DNA of 64,000 nucleotides, taken from positions 463,501-527,500 of the forward strand of contig NZ_CP080429.1 in the NCBI RefSeq assembly GCF_019613795.1. Reading direction: 5' to 3'. The position numbers were made by a program, and so were the translations under genes. Shown here piece by piece: positions 15,790 through 23,584 of this stretch. The DNA comes from Flavobacterium litorale (GTDB lineage Bacteria; Bacteroidota; Bacteroidia; Flavobacteriales; Flavobacteriaceae). The notes under the pieces are model-generated. The model did no database searches. It saw only the letters and a list, made by a program, of their open reading frames with translations, and was not told the origin of the DNA. How positions within the stretch are numbered: the stretch's first letter is position 1; each line of letters begins with the position of its first letter.

Positions 15790-15872
15790 TATACTGAGTA
15801 AGTTAGCAAATTTAAAAGTTTATGTTATTAAATTTTAATGTATTAAGGTTTAAATATTGTTTATTTAATTCC

Positions 15873-15880
15873 TATATTTG
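15873..15880 (+). promoter_or_regulatory. -7 box for the HU gene
   Basis: TATATTTG matches TAnnTTTG, 44 bases upstream of the HU ATG. The nearest TTG (15857) is closer than the usual spacing. Confidence 0.55.
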
Positions 15881-15924
15881 CACACTCGAAAAAAACACAT
15901 ACAAATATAAATTAAAGAAAGAAA

Positions 15925-16215
15925 ATGACGAAAGCAGACATCGTAGCGAAAATCTCCGAGAAACTTGGACTTGAAAAAGGAGATGTGCAAGCAACAGTTG
16001 AGTCTTTTATGGAAGAAGTAAAAAACTCTTTGGAAACCGGTGATAATGTTTATTTAAGAGGTTTTGGTAGCTTTATAATCAAAACCCGTGCTGAAAAAAC
16101 AGGTAGAAATATCTCTAAAAACACTACAATAAAAATACCAGCGCACAATATTCCTGCATTTAAACCTGCAAAAATATTTGTTGATGGTGTAAAAACGAAT
16201 ACTGAAGTAAAGTAA
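15925..16215 (+). CDS. HU/IHF family DNA-binding protein
   Basis: 96 residues, the usual length. 'MTKADIVAKISEKLGLEKGD' opens the helical dimerisation part, and 'LRGFGSFIIKTRAEKTGRNI' with 'KIPAHNIPAFKPAK' form the DNA-bending beta arms. The motif GFGSF and the following Arg/Pro-rich arm are diagnostic. It compacts and bends chromosomal DNA as a homo- or heterodimer. A 30-codon basic gene follows after 35 bases and may share its transcript. Confidence 0.95.
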   Translation: MTKADIVAKISEKLGLEKGDVQATVESFMEEVKNSLETGDNVYLRGFGSFIIKTRAEKTGRNISKNTTIKIPAHNIPAFKPAKIFVDGVKTNTEVK

Positions 16216-16250
16216 CAAAACTTATTTATTAACTTAAACCTTTATACACT

Positions 16251-16343
16251 ATGCCTAGTGGGAAAAAAAGAAAAAGACATAAGGTAGCTACGCACAAACG
16301 TAAGAAAAGAGCGAGAGCTAACCGCCACAAAAAGAAAAAGTAG
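16251..16343 (+). CDS. 30-residue very basic peptide between HU and RNase G genes
   Basis: ATG at 16251 to TAG at 16341-16343. The product begins MPSGKKRKRHKVATHKRKKR and ends RHKKKK; about two thirds of its residues are Lys, Arg or His, and it has no acidic residue. From memory, a peptide of this kind occurs at this place in many Bacteroidota genomes. The composition suggests RNA binding, for example a small ribosomal or ribosome-associated protein, or a histone-like peptide acting with HU. No motif proves either. Its stop codon is inside a 16-bp-stem terminator. Confidence 0.75.
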   Translation: MPSGKKRKRHKVATHKRKKRARANRHKKKK

Positions 16344-16366
16344 TATTAAACTACTTTTTCTTTTTT
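16329..16366 (+). terminator. Terminator overlapping the stop of the basic peptide gene
   Basis: AAAAAGAAAAAGTAGT (16329-16344) and ACTACTTTTTCTTTTT (16350-16365) pair perfectly around five bases. The left arm is made of the last Lys codons and the stop codon. Confidence 0.7.
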
Positions 16367-16607
16367 ACAACAACGTTCATTGAAAACGGATGTAAAGAAA
16401 AAGATAACAGAAATACGATAATAGATTTTTACGACATAAATTAAGTCCATCATCTTTTATCTATACTCTTAAAATCTTTCTGCACACATCCACAGGGTAT
16501 TAAAACCTGTAAATTATTGTTTAATCCATCTGCATATAGGTTACAAGGTTGCGGAGTATGAGTTACAAAACTCCAGCCCTAAACCTTTTACCTAACAGCG
16601 GATAAAA

Positions 16608-18167
16608 ATGTACAGTGTGAACAAAGAACTAATTATTCGATCTGGTTCTGAAGCCGTAGATTTTGCCTTATTAAAAGATGGAAAACTAATAGAATTACAT
16701 AAAGAACGGGAAGATAAAAACAAGTTCTCTGTAGGCGATATTTTTCTTGCCAAAATCAGAAAACCTGTTGCCGGACTTAATGCTGCTTTTGTAAATGTAG
16801 GCTACGAAAAAGATGCCTTTTTACATTATCACGATTTAGGTCCTAACCTACCCTCCTTAATGAAATTCATAAAACTTGTAAGCGCAGGTAAAGTAAAAGA
16901 TTACTCCCTTAAAAACTTTTCTTTTGAAAAAGAGATTGATAAAAATGGCGCCATTGCAGATGTGCTTAAAGCCAATCAATCCATGCTCGTTCAGGTGGTA
17001 AAAGAGCCTATTTCTACCAAGGGCCCTCGTATAAGCTCAGAGCTTTCGTTGGCAGGTAGGTATGTAGTGCTAGTACCATTTTCTGACCGCATTTCGATTT
17101 CACAGAAAATAGATTCTAAGGAAGAAAAAGACCGCCTAAAGCGTTTGGTACAATCCATAAAACCAAAAGGCTTTGGCGTAATTGTACGAACAGTAGCCGA
17201 GGATAAAAAAGTAGCTGAGCTAGACAAAGACTTGCAAAATTTGCTCGATAAATGGTCTGCCTTATGCAAAAGCATCCCCGGAGCACATCACCCTAGTAAA
17301 GTATTGGGCGAAGTCAACAAAGCATCCTCAATACTGCGCGATGTTTTTAACGATACCTTTACAGGTATTTATGTTGATGATGAAGACTTGTTCTACCAAA
17401 CGAAGGACTATTTGCAGGAAATAGCGCCTCAAAAAGCGAATATCGTTAAATTATACCAAAACAACGATTTGCCTTTATTTGAAAAATACAACATTGAAAG
17501 GCAAATAAAAACCTCATTTGGTAAAACGGTGTCCATGAGCAAAGGTGCTTACCTTATTATAGAGCATACCGAAGCACTACACGTTATAGACGTTAATAGT
17601 GGTAACCGCTCTAACAAGGCATTAAGCCAAGAAGCTACGGCTTTGGAAGTAAACCTTATTGCTGCGGCAGAAATTGCACGGCAGTTGCGATTAAGAGATA
17701 TGGGAGGCATAATTGTAATTGATTTTATAGATATGTCTAACGCCGAAAACAGAAAACAGCTCTACGACTTTTTACGAGAAGAAATGAGCGACGATAAAGC
17801 CAAACACAAAATCCTGCCTCCGAGTAAATTTGGACTTGTCCAGATTACCCGACAAAGGGTAAGGCCAGAAGTAAACATCAAAACACGGGAAGAGGACCCG
17901 AATAACGAAAATGGAGAAATAGAAGCTCCTATTTTAGTAATTGATAGAATTACAGCCGACCTTGAAAGAATTATGAAGAGTAACAAAAAAATTGTGCTAA
18001 ACGCACACCCTTTTGTTGCTGCATACCTTACTAAAGGTTTCCCATCCATACGCTCAAAATGGTTTTTTGAGCACAAAAAATGGGTTAAAATTATACCTCG
18101 TGACGCTTACACGTATTTAGAATACCGCTTTTATGATAGCAAAGGAAATGCTATCGCAACAGAATAG
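16608..18167 (+). CDS. rng: RNase E/G family endoribonuclease
   Basis: 519 residues, RNase G size, without the long RNase E scaffold tail. An S1 domain (about 35-125; 'VGDIFLAKIRKPVAGLNAAF') leads into the 5'-sensor and DNase-I-like catalytic domain. The Mg-binding aspartates are in 'HVIDVNSGNRSN' (near 328) and 'IVIDFIDM' (near 371). The zinc-link CPxC motif that joins dimers in E. coli RNase E/G is not seen: after 'RQRVRPEVNIKTREEDP' the sequence goes on without cysteines. The enzyme processes rRNA and decays mRNA. A 264-base gap upstream holds no feature I can support beyond the preceding terminator. Confidence 0.94.
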   Translation: MYSVNKELIIRSGSEAVDFALLKDGKLIELHKEREDKNKFSVGDIFLAKIRKPVAGLNAAFVNVGYEKDAFLHYHDLGPNLPSLMKFIKLVSAGKVKDYSLKNFSFEKEIDKNGAIADVLKANQSMLVQVVKEPISTKGPRISSELSLAGRYVVLVPFSDRISISQKIDSKEEKDRLKRLVQSIKPKGFGVIVRTVAEDKKVAELDKDLQNLLDKWSALCKSIPGAHHPSKVLGEVNKASSILRDVFNDTFTGIYVDDEDLFYQTKDYLQEIAPQKANIVKLYQNNDLPLFEKYNIERQIKTSFGKTVSMSKGAYLIIEHTEALHVIDVNSGNRSNKALSQEATALEVNLIAAAEIARQLRLRDMGGIIVIDFIDMSNAENRKQLYDFLREEMSDDKAKHKILPPSKFGLVQITRQRVRPEVNIKTREEDPNNENGEIEAPILVIDRITADLERIMKSNKKIVLNAHPFVAAYLTKGFPSIRSKWFFEHKKWVKIIPRDAYTYLEYRFYDSKGNAIATE

Positions 18168-18206
18168 CAAAAACCGCCTTAACTGAATGTTAGGGCGGTT
18201 TTTTTG
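18168..18206 (+). terminator. Rho-independent terminator after rng
   Basis: AAAACCGCC-TTAAC / GTTA-GGGCGGTTTT with one G-T pair, then a T-run. Confidence 0.8.
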
Positions 18207-18278
18207 TTTTTAACAATCGTTAAATACATTATAAATTATTACTATATTAGCTGTATTAACTCTTAAAAAAATCCAATA

Positions 18279-18611
18279 ATGGGCAAGTTTGTAATTACTA
18301 AAAGAAAAAATGACGAATTTCAGTTTAACCTAAAAGCTGGTAACGGACAGGTTATTTTGGCAAGCGAAGGCTACAAAGCAAAAGCAAGTTGTGAAAACGG
18401 AATAGAGTCTGTACGACGTAACTCGCAAGACGATTCTAAATACGACCGTAAAGAATCATCAAACGGTAAACCATACTTTAACCTAAAAGCTACCAACGGA
18501 CAAATAATTGGTACTAGCGAAATGTACGAGAGTGTAGCATCGCGCGATAATGGTATCGAATCAGTTAAAAAAAATGCACCCGACGCTACTGTAGATGACC
18601 AAACAATATAA
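18279..18611 (+). CDS. YegP-like protein with two DUF1508 repeats
   Basis: 110 residues made of two tandem repeats of about 48: 'FQFNLKAGNGQVILASEGY' (near 14) and 'PYFNLKATNGQIIGTSEMY' (near 66), each followed by 'NGIESVRRN' or 'NGIESVKKN'. This is the DUF1508 (UPF0339) two-copy protein related to E. coli YegP. Family members are small cytoplasmic proteins of unknown role. Monocistronic, with a terminator on each side. Confidence 0.92.
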   Translation: MGKFVITKRKNDEFQFNLKAGNGQVILASEGYKAKASCENGIESVRRNSQDDSKYDRKESSNGKPYFNLKATNGQIIGTSEMYESVASRDNGIESVKKNAPDATVDDQTI

Positions 18612-18632
18612 GCATACAGCAACTACATATAA

Positions 18633-18669
18633 TAAAAAAAGCCCATTTTAATGAAATGGGCTTTTTTTA
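18633..18669 (+). terminator. Rho-independent terminator after the DUF1508 gene
   Basis: AAAAAAAGCCCATTT / AAATGGGCTTTTTTT; stem of more than 12 bp ending in seven T. Confidence 0.85.
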
Positions 18670-18789
18670 TATCCACACATCTCCAATACTACCTTTACCA
18701 AACCCTTAAATCCATCCTATATAACCCAATAACTACCATTACATTAAAAAAATCCTTACTTTCGCGAATTGATTATTATTAAGGATACA

Positions 18790-21700
18790 ATGAACAATAA
18801 GTTTACTGAATATAAAGGACTTGACTTACCTAAAGTAGCCGACGAGGTACTGGAATTTTGGAAAGAAGAGAACATTTTTGATAAAAGCGTAACCACCCGC
18901 GAGGGTAAACCACAATACGTGTTTTATGAAGGACCACCAAGTGCCAACGGGCTACCTGGAATACACCACGTTATGGCACGTGCCATTAAAGATATTTTTT
19001 GCCGTTACCAAACCCAAAAAGGATACCAAGTAAAACGTAAAGCAGGATGGGACACCCACGGACTACCCGTAGAATTGGGTACGGAAAAAGAATTGGGTAT
19101 TACTAAAGAAGATATAGGAACAAAAATATCGGTAGAAGAATACAACGAAGCCTGTAAGCGAACTGTGATGCGCTATACCGACGTATGGAACGACCTTACC
19201 GAAAAAATGGGCTACTGGGTAGATATGGACGACCCATATATTACCTACAAGCCAAAATATATGGAAACCGTATGGTGGTTACTAAAACAGATATACGATA
19301 AAGGACTTATTTATAAAGGGTATACCATACAGCCTTATTCGCCCAAAGCAGGTACAGGCTTAAGCTCACACGAAGTTAACCAACCTGGTGCCTACCGCGA
19401 TGTTACCGATACTACTATAGTAGCACAGTTTAAAATTTTAGATAAAAGTTTAGCCAATTTTTACAAAGCGACAATTAAAAATATTAATAGTAAATTTCTT
19501 TTCTATAAGCAACATTCTAATTATGTATCTGAGTTAAAAGATATTCATTTTTTAGCTTGGACAACTACCCCATGGACACTCCCATCAAATACCGCCTTGA
19601 CAGTTGGTTCTAAAATTGATTATGTACTTATTACAACCTTTAATCAGTATACTGGTGATAAAATCAATGTAGTTTTGGCTAAGAATTTAGTAGAGAAACA
19701 ATTCCGAGGAAAATTTTTAAAAGTACAATGTGACACTAAAATAGTTAAGGCTCTCCAAAAAAGTGGAAATATAGATAAATTTAAGGAGGAAATTAATTTA
19801 TTATTAGAAGAGGAAAAGAAAACTGATCAACCTTCAATAAAAAATCTTGAGGATTCTAAAAAATTAAGGGTTAAGTATCTAAATGATACATTAGAAAAGA
19901 TTCCATACGAAATATTCGCAGAAGCCAAAGGGGCCGACCTTATAGGCATACGTTACGAGCAATTACTCCCGTATAAACTCCCGTATCAAAACCCTGAAAA
20001 CGCATTCCGTGTAATATTAGGCGATTTTGTAACTACAGAGGATGGTACAGGTATAGTACACACCGCACCTACCTTTGGTGCAGATGATGCTAAAGTAGCT
20101 AAAGAAGCTAAGCCCGAAGTACCACCAATGCTTGTACTGGACGAGAACGAAAACCCCGTACCCCTAGTAGATATGCAAGGGCGTTTTATAGACGGTGTGG
20201 GCAACCTTAGCGGTAAATACGTTAAAAACGAGTATTACGCTAAGGATGAAGCTCCCGAAAAATCGGTAGATGTAGAAATAGCCATTAGGCTAAAAGAGGA
20301 AAACAAAGCCTTTAAAGTAGAAAAATATGTGCACAGCTACCCACACTCGTGGCGTACGGATGAGCCACTACTCTACTACCCATTAGATAGTTGGTTTATT
20401 AAAATAACTGACGTTAAAGAACGTATGTTCGACCTGAACGAAACCATTAACTGGAAACCAAAAGCAACAGGCGAAGGACGTTTTGGCAACTGGATAAAAA
20501 ATGCTAACGATTGGAATTTATCGCGCTCCCGCTACTGGGGTATACCATTGCCTATATGGCGTACGGAAGATAAAACCGAAGAAATGATGATAGGCTCGGT
20601 AGAAGAGCTATACAACGAAATAGAAAGAGCAATTGCTGCGGGTGTAATGACCAAAAATCCGTTTAAAGGATTTGAAGCCGGCAATATGAGTGAGGAAAAC
20701 TACAATCTTGTCGATTTACACAAAAACGTAGTAGATGCTATTACCTTAGTTTCGCCATCGGGCAAACCCATGCAGCGCGAAGCCGACTTAATAGATGTTT
20801 GGTTCGATAGCGGTGCTATGCCCTACGCACAATGGCACTACCCATTTGAGAATAAAGAACTAATTGATAACAACGAGGCATTCCCTGCTGACTTTATTGC
20901 CGAAGGGGTCGACCAAACCCGTGGGTGGTTTTATACATTACACGCAATCGCATCGTTGGTATTTGATAAAGTAGCGTATAAAAACGTAGTGAGTAACGGT
21001 TTGGTTTTAGACAAGAGCGGACAAAAAATGAGTAAGCGTTTGGGCAACGCCGTCGATCCGTTTACTACCCTTGCCGAATACGGACCCGATGCTACCCGTT
21101 GGTACATGATAGCCAATGCTAACCCTTGGGATAACTTAAAGTTTGATATTGATGGTGTAGCCGAAGTTCGACGCAAGTTGTTTGGCACGTTATATAATAC
21201 CTACTCATTCTTTGCGTTATATGCTAATATAGATGGCTTTAACTATACCGAAGCAGAGATACCACTTGCCGAAAGACCCGAAATAGACCGCTGGATTTTA
21301 AGTGAGCTAAACACATTAGTTAAAAACGTAGATAGTTATTATGCCGACTACGAGCCAACTAAAGCTGCCAGAGCCATATCGGACTTTGTGCAGGAAAACC
21401 TAAGTAACTGGTATGTAAGGCTGTGCCGTCGTCGTTTTTGGAAGGGCGATTACGCACACGATAAAATAGCAGCCTACCAAACACTATACACCTGTTTAGC
21501 AACTGTAGCCAAACTAGGTGCACCTATAGCCCCATTTTTTATGGATAGGCTTTATAAAGATTTAACACAAGCTTCACAATTAGAAGCTCTTGAGAGTGTA
21601 CATTTGGCGGAATTTCCAATATACAACGAATCATTTGTTGATAAAGCATTGGAAAGCCGAATGGAAAAGGCGCAAACAATATCATCGCTCGTACTTTCGC

Positions 21701-22383
21701 TCCGTAAAAAAGAGATGATTAAAGTACGACAGCCATTACAAAAAGTAATGATTCCGATACTGGATGCCAACCAAAAAGCAGAGATTGAAGCCGTATCAGA
21801 ATTGATAAAAGCAGAGGTCAATGTTAAGGAAGTAGAGCTGTTAGACGACGCATCGGGCGTACTGGTAAAGCAGGTTAAGCCTAATTTTAAAGCGTTAGGA
21901 CCTCGTTTTGGTCGTGATATGGGATTGATTTCTAAAGAGATACAAAATTTCTCGCAAGAACAAATCGCAACCATAGATAAAACGGGGAGTATAGCCATTG
22001 AAATTTCAGGAAAAAGCATTATCTTAACCTCTGATGACGTAGAGATTTCATCGCAGGATATCGAAGGTTTACTAGTAGCCAATGCCAACGGAATAACCGT
22101 TGCGTTAGATATAACCATAACTGATGGTTTACGCAAAGAAGGGATTGCCCGTGAGTTGGTAAACAGAATACAAAACTTACGTAAAGATTCAGGTTTTGAA
22201 GTAACCGACAAAATAAAAGTGTCACTACAACAAAGTGCGCTATTGCAAGACGCTGTAACAGCTAACGAAGGCTACATAAAGTCGGAAACACTTACAGAAG
22301 AACTTGTATTTGAAGATGCTATTAAAAACGGAACGGAAATAGAATTTGATGACATAAAAACTTTAATATTAATTTCAAAATAG
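18790..22383 (+). CDS. ileS: Isoleucine-tRNA ligase
   Basis: 1197 residues. Class I synthetase charging tRNA-Ile. The HIGH-type motif is 'PPSANGLPGIHHVMAR' near residue 47 (GIHH form), and the KMSKS loop is 'SGQKMSKRLGNAVDP'. The CP1 editing domain has 'AWTTTPWTLPSN' and 'DGTGIVHTAPTFGADD'. There is no C-terminal zinc finger. ATG 18790 is chosen; an in-frame TTG at 18769 coincides with the expected transcription start below a weak -7 box (TACTTTCG, 18757-18764). Oddity: residues about 217-375 are encoded by DNA much richer in AT than the rest of the gene, with different codon choice (see 19430-19920). The reading frame is intact. A DksA-like gene follows after six bases. Confidence 0.96.
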   Translation: MNNKFTEYKGLDLPKVADEVLEFWKEENIFDKSVTTREGKPQYVFYEGPPSANGLPGIHHVMARAIKDIFCRYQTQKGYQVKRKAGWDTHGLPVELGTEKELGITKEDIGTKISVEEYNEACKRTVMRYTDVWNDLTEKMGYWVDMDDPYITYKPKYMETVWWLLKQIYDKGLIYKGYTIQPYSPKAGTGLSSHEVNQPGAYRDVTDTTIVAQFKILDKSLANFYKATIKNINSKFLFYKQHSNYVSELKDIHFLAWTTTPWTLPSNTALTVGSKIDYVLITTFNQYTGDKINVVLAKNLVEKQFRGKFLKVQCDTKIVKALQKSGNIDKFKEEINLLLEEEKKTDQPSIKNLEDSKKLRVKYLNDTLEKIPYEIFAEAKGADLIGIRYEQLLPYKLPYQNPENAFRVILGDFVTTEDGTGIVHTAPTFGADDAKVAKEAKPEVPPMLVLDENENPVPLVDMQGRFIDGVGNLSGKYVKNEYYAKDEAPEKSVDVEIAIRLKEENKAFKVEKYVHSYPHSWRTDEPLLYYPLDSWFIKITDVKERMFDLNETINWKPKATGEGRFGNWIKNANDWNLSRSRYWGIPLPIWRTEDKTEEMMIGSVEELYNEIERAIAAGVMTKNPFKGFEAGNMSEENYNLVDLHKNVVDAITLVSPSGKPMQREADLIDVWFDSGAMPYAQWHYPFENKELIDNNEAFPADFIAEGVDQTRGWFYTLHAIASLVFDKVAYKNVVSNGLVLDKSGQKMSKRLGNAVDPFTTLAEYGPDATRWYMIANANPWDNLKFDIDGVAEVRRKLFGTLYNTYSFFALYANIDGFNYTEAEIPLAERPEIDRWILSELNTLVKNVDSYYADYEPTKAARAISDFVQENLSNWYVRLCRRRFWKGDYAHDKIAAYQTLYTCLATVAKLGAPIAPFFMDRLYKDLTQASQLEALESVHLAEFPIYNESFVDKALESRMEKAQTISSLVLSLRKKEMIKVRQPLQKVMIPILDANQKAEIEAVSELIKAEVNVKEVELLDDASGVLVKQVKPNFKALGPRFGRDMGLISKEIQNFSQEQIATIDKTGSIAIEISGKSIILTSDDVEISSQDIEGLLVANANGITVALDITITDGLRKEGIARELVNRIQNLRKDSGFEVTDKIKVSLQQSALLQDAVTANEGYIKSETLTEELVFEDAIKNGTEIEFDDIKTLILISK
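19430..19920 (+). other. AT-rich mosaic patch inside the ileS editing domain
   Basis: Hand counts of 60-base blocks give 20% G+C (19441-19500), 25% (19501-19560), 25% (19741-19800) and 27% (19801-19860), against 47% for 20041-20100. Codons shift to AAT, TCT, TTA and AAA. The encoded protein still has the conserved 'AWTTTPWTLPSN' and 'FNQYTGDKINVVLAKN', so this is functional ileS sequence, best explained by replacement with an allele from a more AT-rich relative. Confidence 0.65.
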
Positions 22384-22389
22384 TGAAAT

Positions 22390-22770
22390 ATGATAGATGA
22401 GAAAATACGATACTCTGATGCTGATTTAGCAGAGTTTAAGGAACTGATTACAAAGAAAATAGATAAAGCAAAGGCTGATTTGGATCTTATCCGTAGTGCT
22501 TATATGAACGACCTTAATAATGGTACCGACGATACATCGCCAACCTTTAAGGCATTTGAAGAAGGTAGTGCAACCATGAGTAAAGAGGCAAACTCACAGC
22601 TTGCTATCCGTCAGGAAAAATTCATTCGCGACCTTAAAAATGCGCTTATCCGTATTGAGAATAAAACCTACGGTATTTGTAAAGTAACGGGTAAACTTAT
22701 TGGTAAAGAGCGTTTAAAACTCGTACCTCACGCTACCATGAGCATCGAAGCTAAAAACATGCAACGATAA
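22390..22770 (+). CDS. DksA/TraR family protein lacking the zinc-finger cysteines
   Basis: 126 residues. A long coiled coil (about 8-85; 'LAEFKELITKKIDKAKADLD') with a short acidic tip region is followed by a reduced C-terminal globule. Where DksA has four zinc cysteines, this protein has 'YGICKVTGKLI' and 'VPHATMSIEAK', that is one cysteine only, so zinc is not bound in the usual way. DksA-type proteins enter the RNA polymerase secondary channel and modulate initiation, often with ppGpp. It is six bases behind ileS and ahead of lspA in the same direction. Confidence 0.9.
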   Translation: MIDEKIRYSDADLAEFKELITKKIDKAKADLDLIRSAYMNDLNNGTDDTSPTFKAFEEGSATMSKEANSQLAIRQEKFIRDLKNALIRIENKTYGICKVTGKLIGKERLKLVPHATMSIEAKNMQR

Positions 22771-22933
22771 TAGCACAGTACCACTACAGTACGCAATCCA
22801 TATTTTTTTGCCTTAGGGCGAAACAAAGTCCGAAACTACAGGAATAGTATAACCTCTTAAATAAGGGGATGATTAACTATTGTTGCAGGTTCGGGCTTCT
22901 TGTAATAAATCACTATAATTTAATTATTTCCCG

Positions 22934-22941
22934 TATTTTTG
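22934..22941 (+). promoter_or_regulatory. -7 box for lspA
   Basis: TATTTTTG matches TAnnTTTG and lies 18 bases before the ATG at 22960. An in-frame TTG at 22939 is inside the box and so is not the translation start. Confidence 0.5.
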
Positions 22942-22959
22942 TCGGTAAAAATTTTTGCA

Positions 22960-23583
22960 ATGTCATTAAAAAGAGCCTATATCGTCGTTTTTATCGTATT
23001 GTTAATCGATCAGGTATCGAAAATTTACATAAAGACGAATATGAAACTCGACGAGTATTTTACGGTGTTGGGTCAGGATTGGTTTAGGATACACTTTATT
23101 GAAAATGAAGGCATGGCATGGGGCGCACAAATACCAGGGACTTACGGTAAATTAGCGCTAACCCTGTTCAGGATTGTAGCCGTAGTTGCTATTGGCTGGT
23201 GGCTGCATGATTCTGTTAAAAAAAAATACTCCAACTACCTCATCGTACCTATTGCACTTATACTGGCAGGAGCATTTGGTAATATTATCGACTCCGTATT
23301 TTATGGTGTAATATTCGACCATAGCAACAACCAAGTAGCAACCCTTTTTGCTGACGACCCTTACGGAACATTATTTTACGGTAAAGTGGTAGATATGTTT
23401 TATTTCCCGATATGGCGCGGTAACTTACCTTCGTGGCTACCCATTTGGGGCGATAAACCCTTCTCTTTTTTTAATGCCATATTTAATGTAGCCGATGCTG
23501 CTATATCCATAGGTGTTGGAATATTAATTGTATTCAACAAAAAAGCGTTTGCTAAAAAGGGAACGGCTGTAGCTGCTGAATAA
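22960..23583 (+). CDS. lspA: Lipoprotein signal peptidase II
   Basis: 207 residues with four membrane helices. LspA cuts prolipoproteins before the lipidated cysteine. The conserved blocks are present: 'LLIDQVSKIYIK', 'FIENEGMAWG', the first catalytic Asp in 'AFGNIIDSVFYG', and the second in 'FNVADAAISIGVGIL'. About 40 residues longer than the E. coli enzyme, with an insertion between 'FDHSNNQ' and 'VVDMFYFP'. ATG 22960 is preferred over an upstream TTG. The many lipoproteins in this window (Cys-rich pair, GldD, HMA, cytochrome, macroglobulin) would be its substrates. Confidence 0.95.
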   Translation: MSLKRAYIVVFIVLLIDQVSKIYIKTNMKLDEYFTVLGQDWFRIHFIENEGMAWGAQIPGTYGKLALTLFRIVAVVAIGWWLHDSVKKKYSNYLIVPIALILAGAFGNIIDSVFYGVIFDHSNNQVATLFADDPYGTLFYGKVVDMFYFPIWRGNLPSWLPIWGDKPFSFFNAIFNVADAAISIGVGILIVFNKKAFAKKGTAVAAE

Positions 23584-23584
23584 A

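Noticed and set aside
16344..16607. Possible non-coding RNA in the gap between the basic peptide gene and rng
   Set aside because: Apart from the terminator at its start, I found no -7 box, stable stem or second terminator that would define a transcript.
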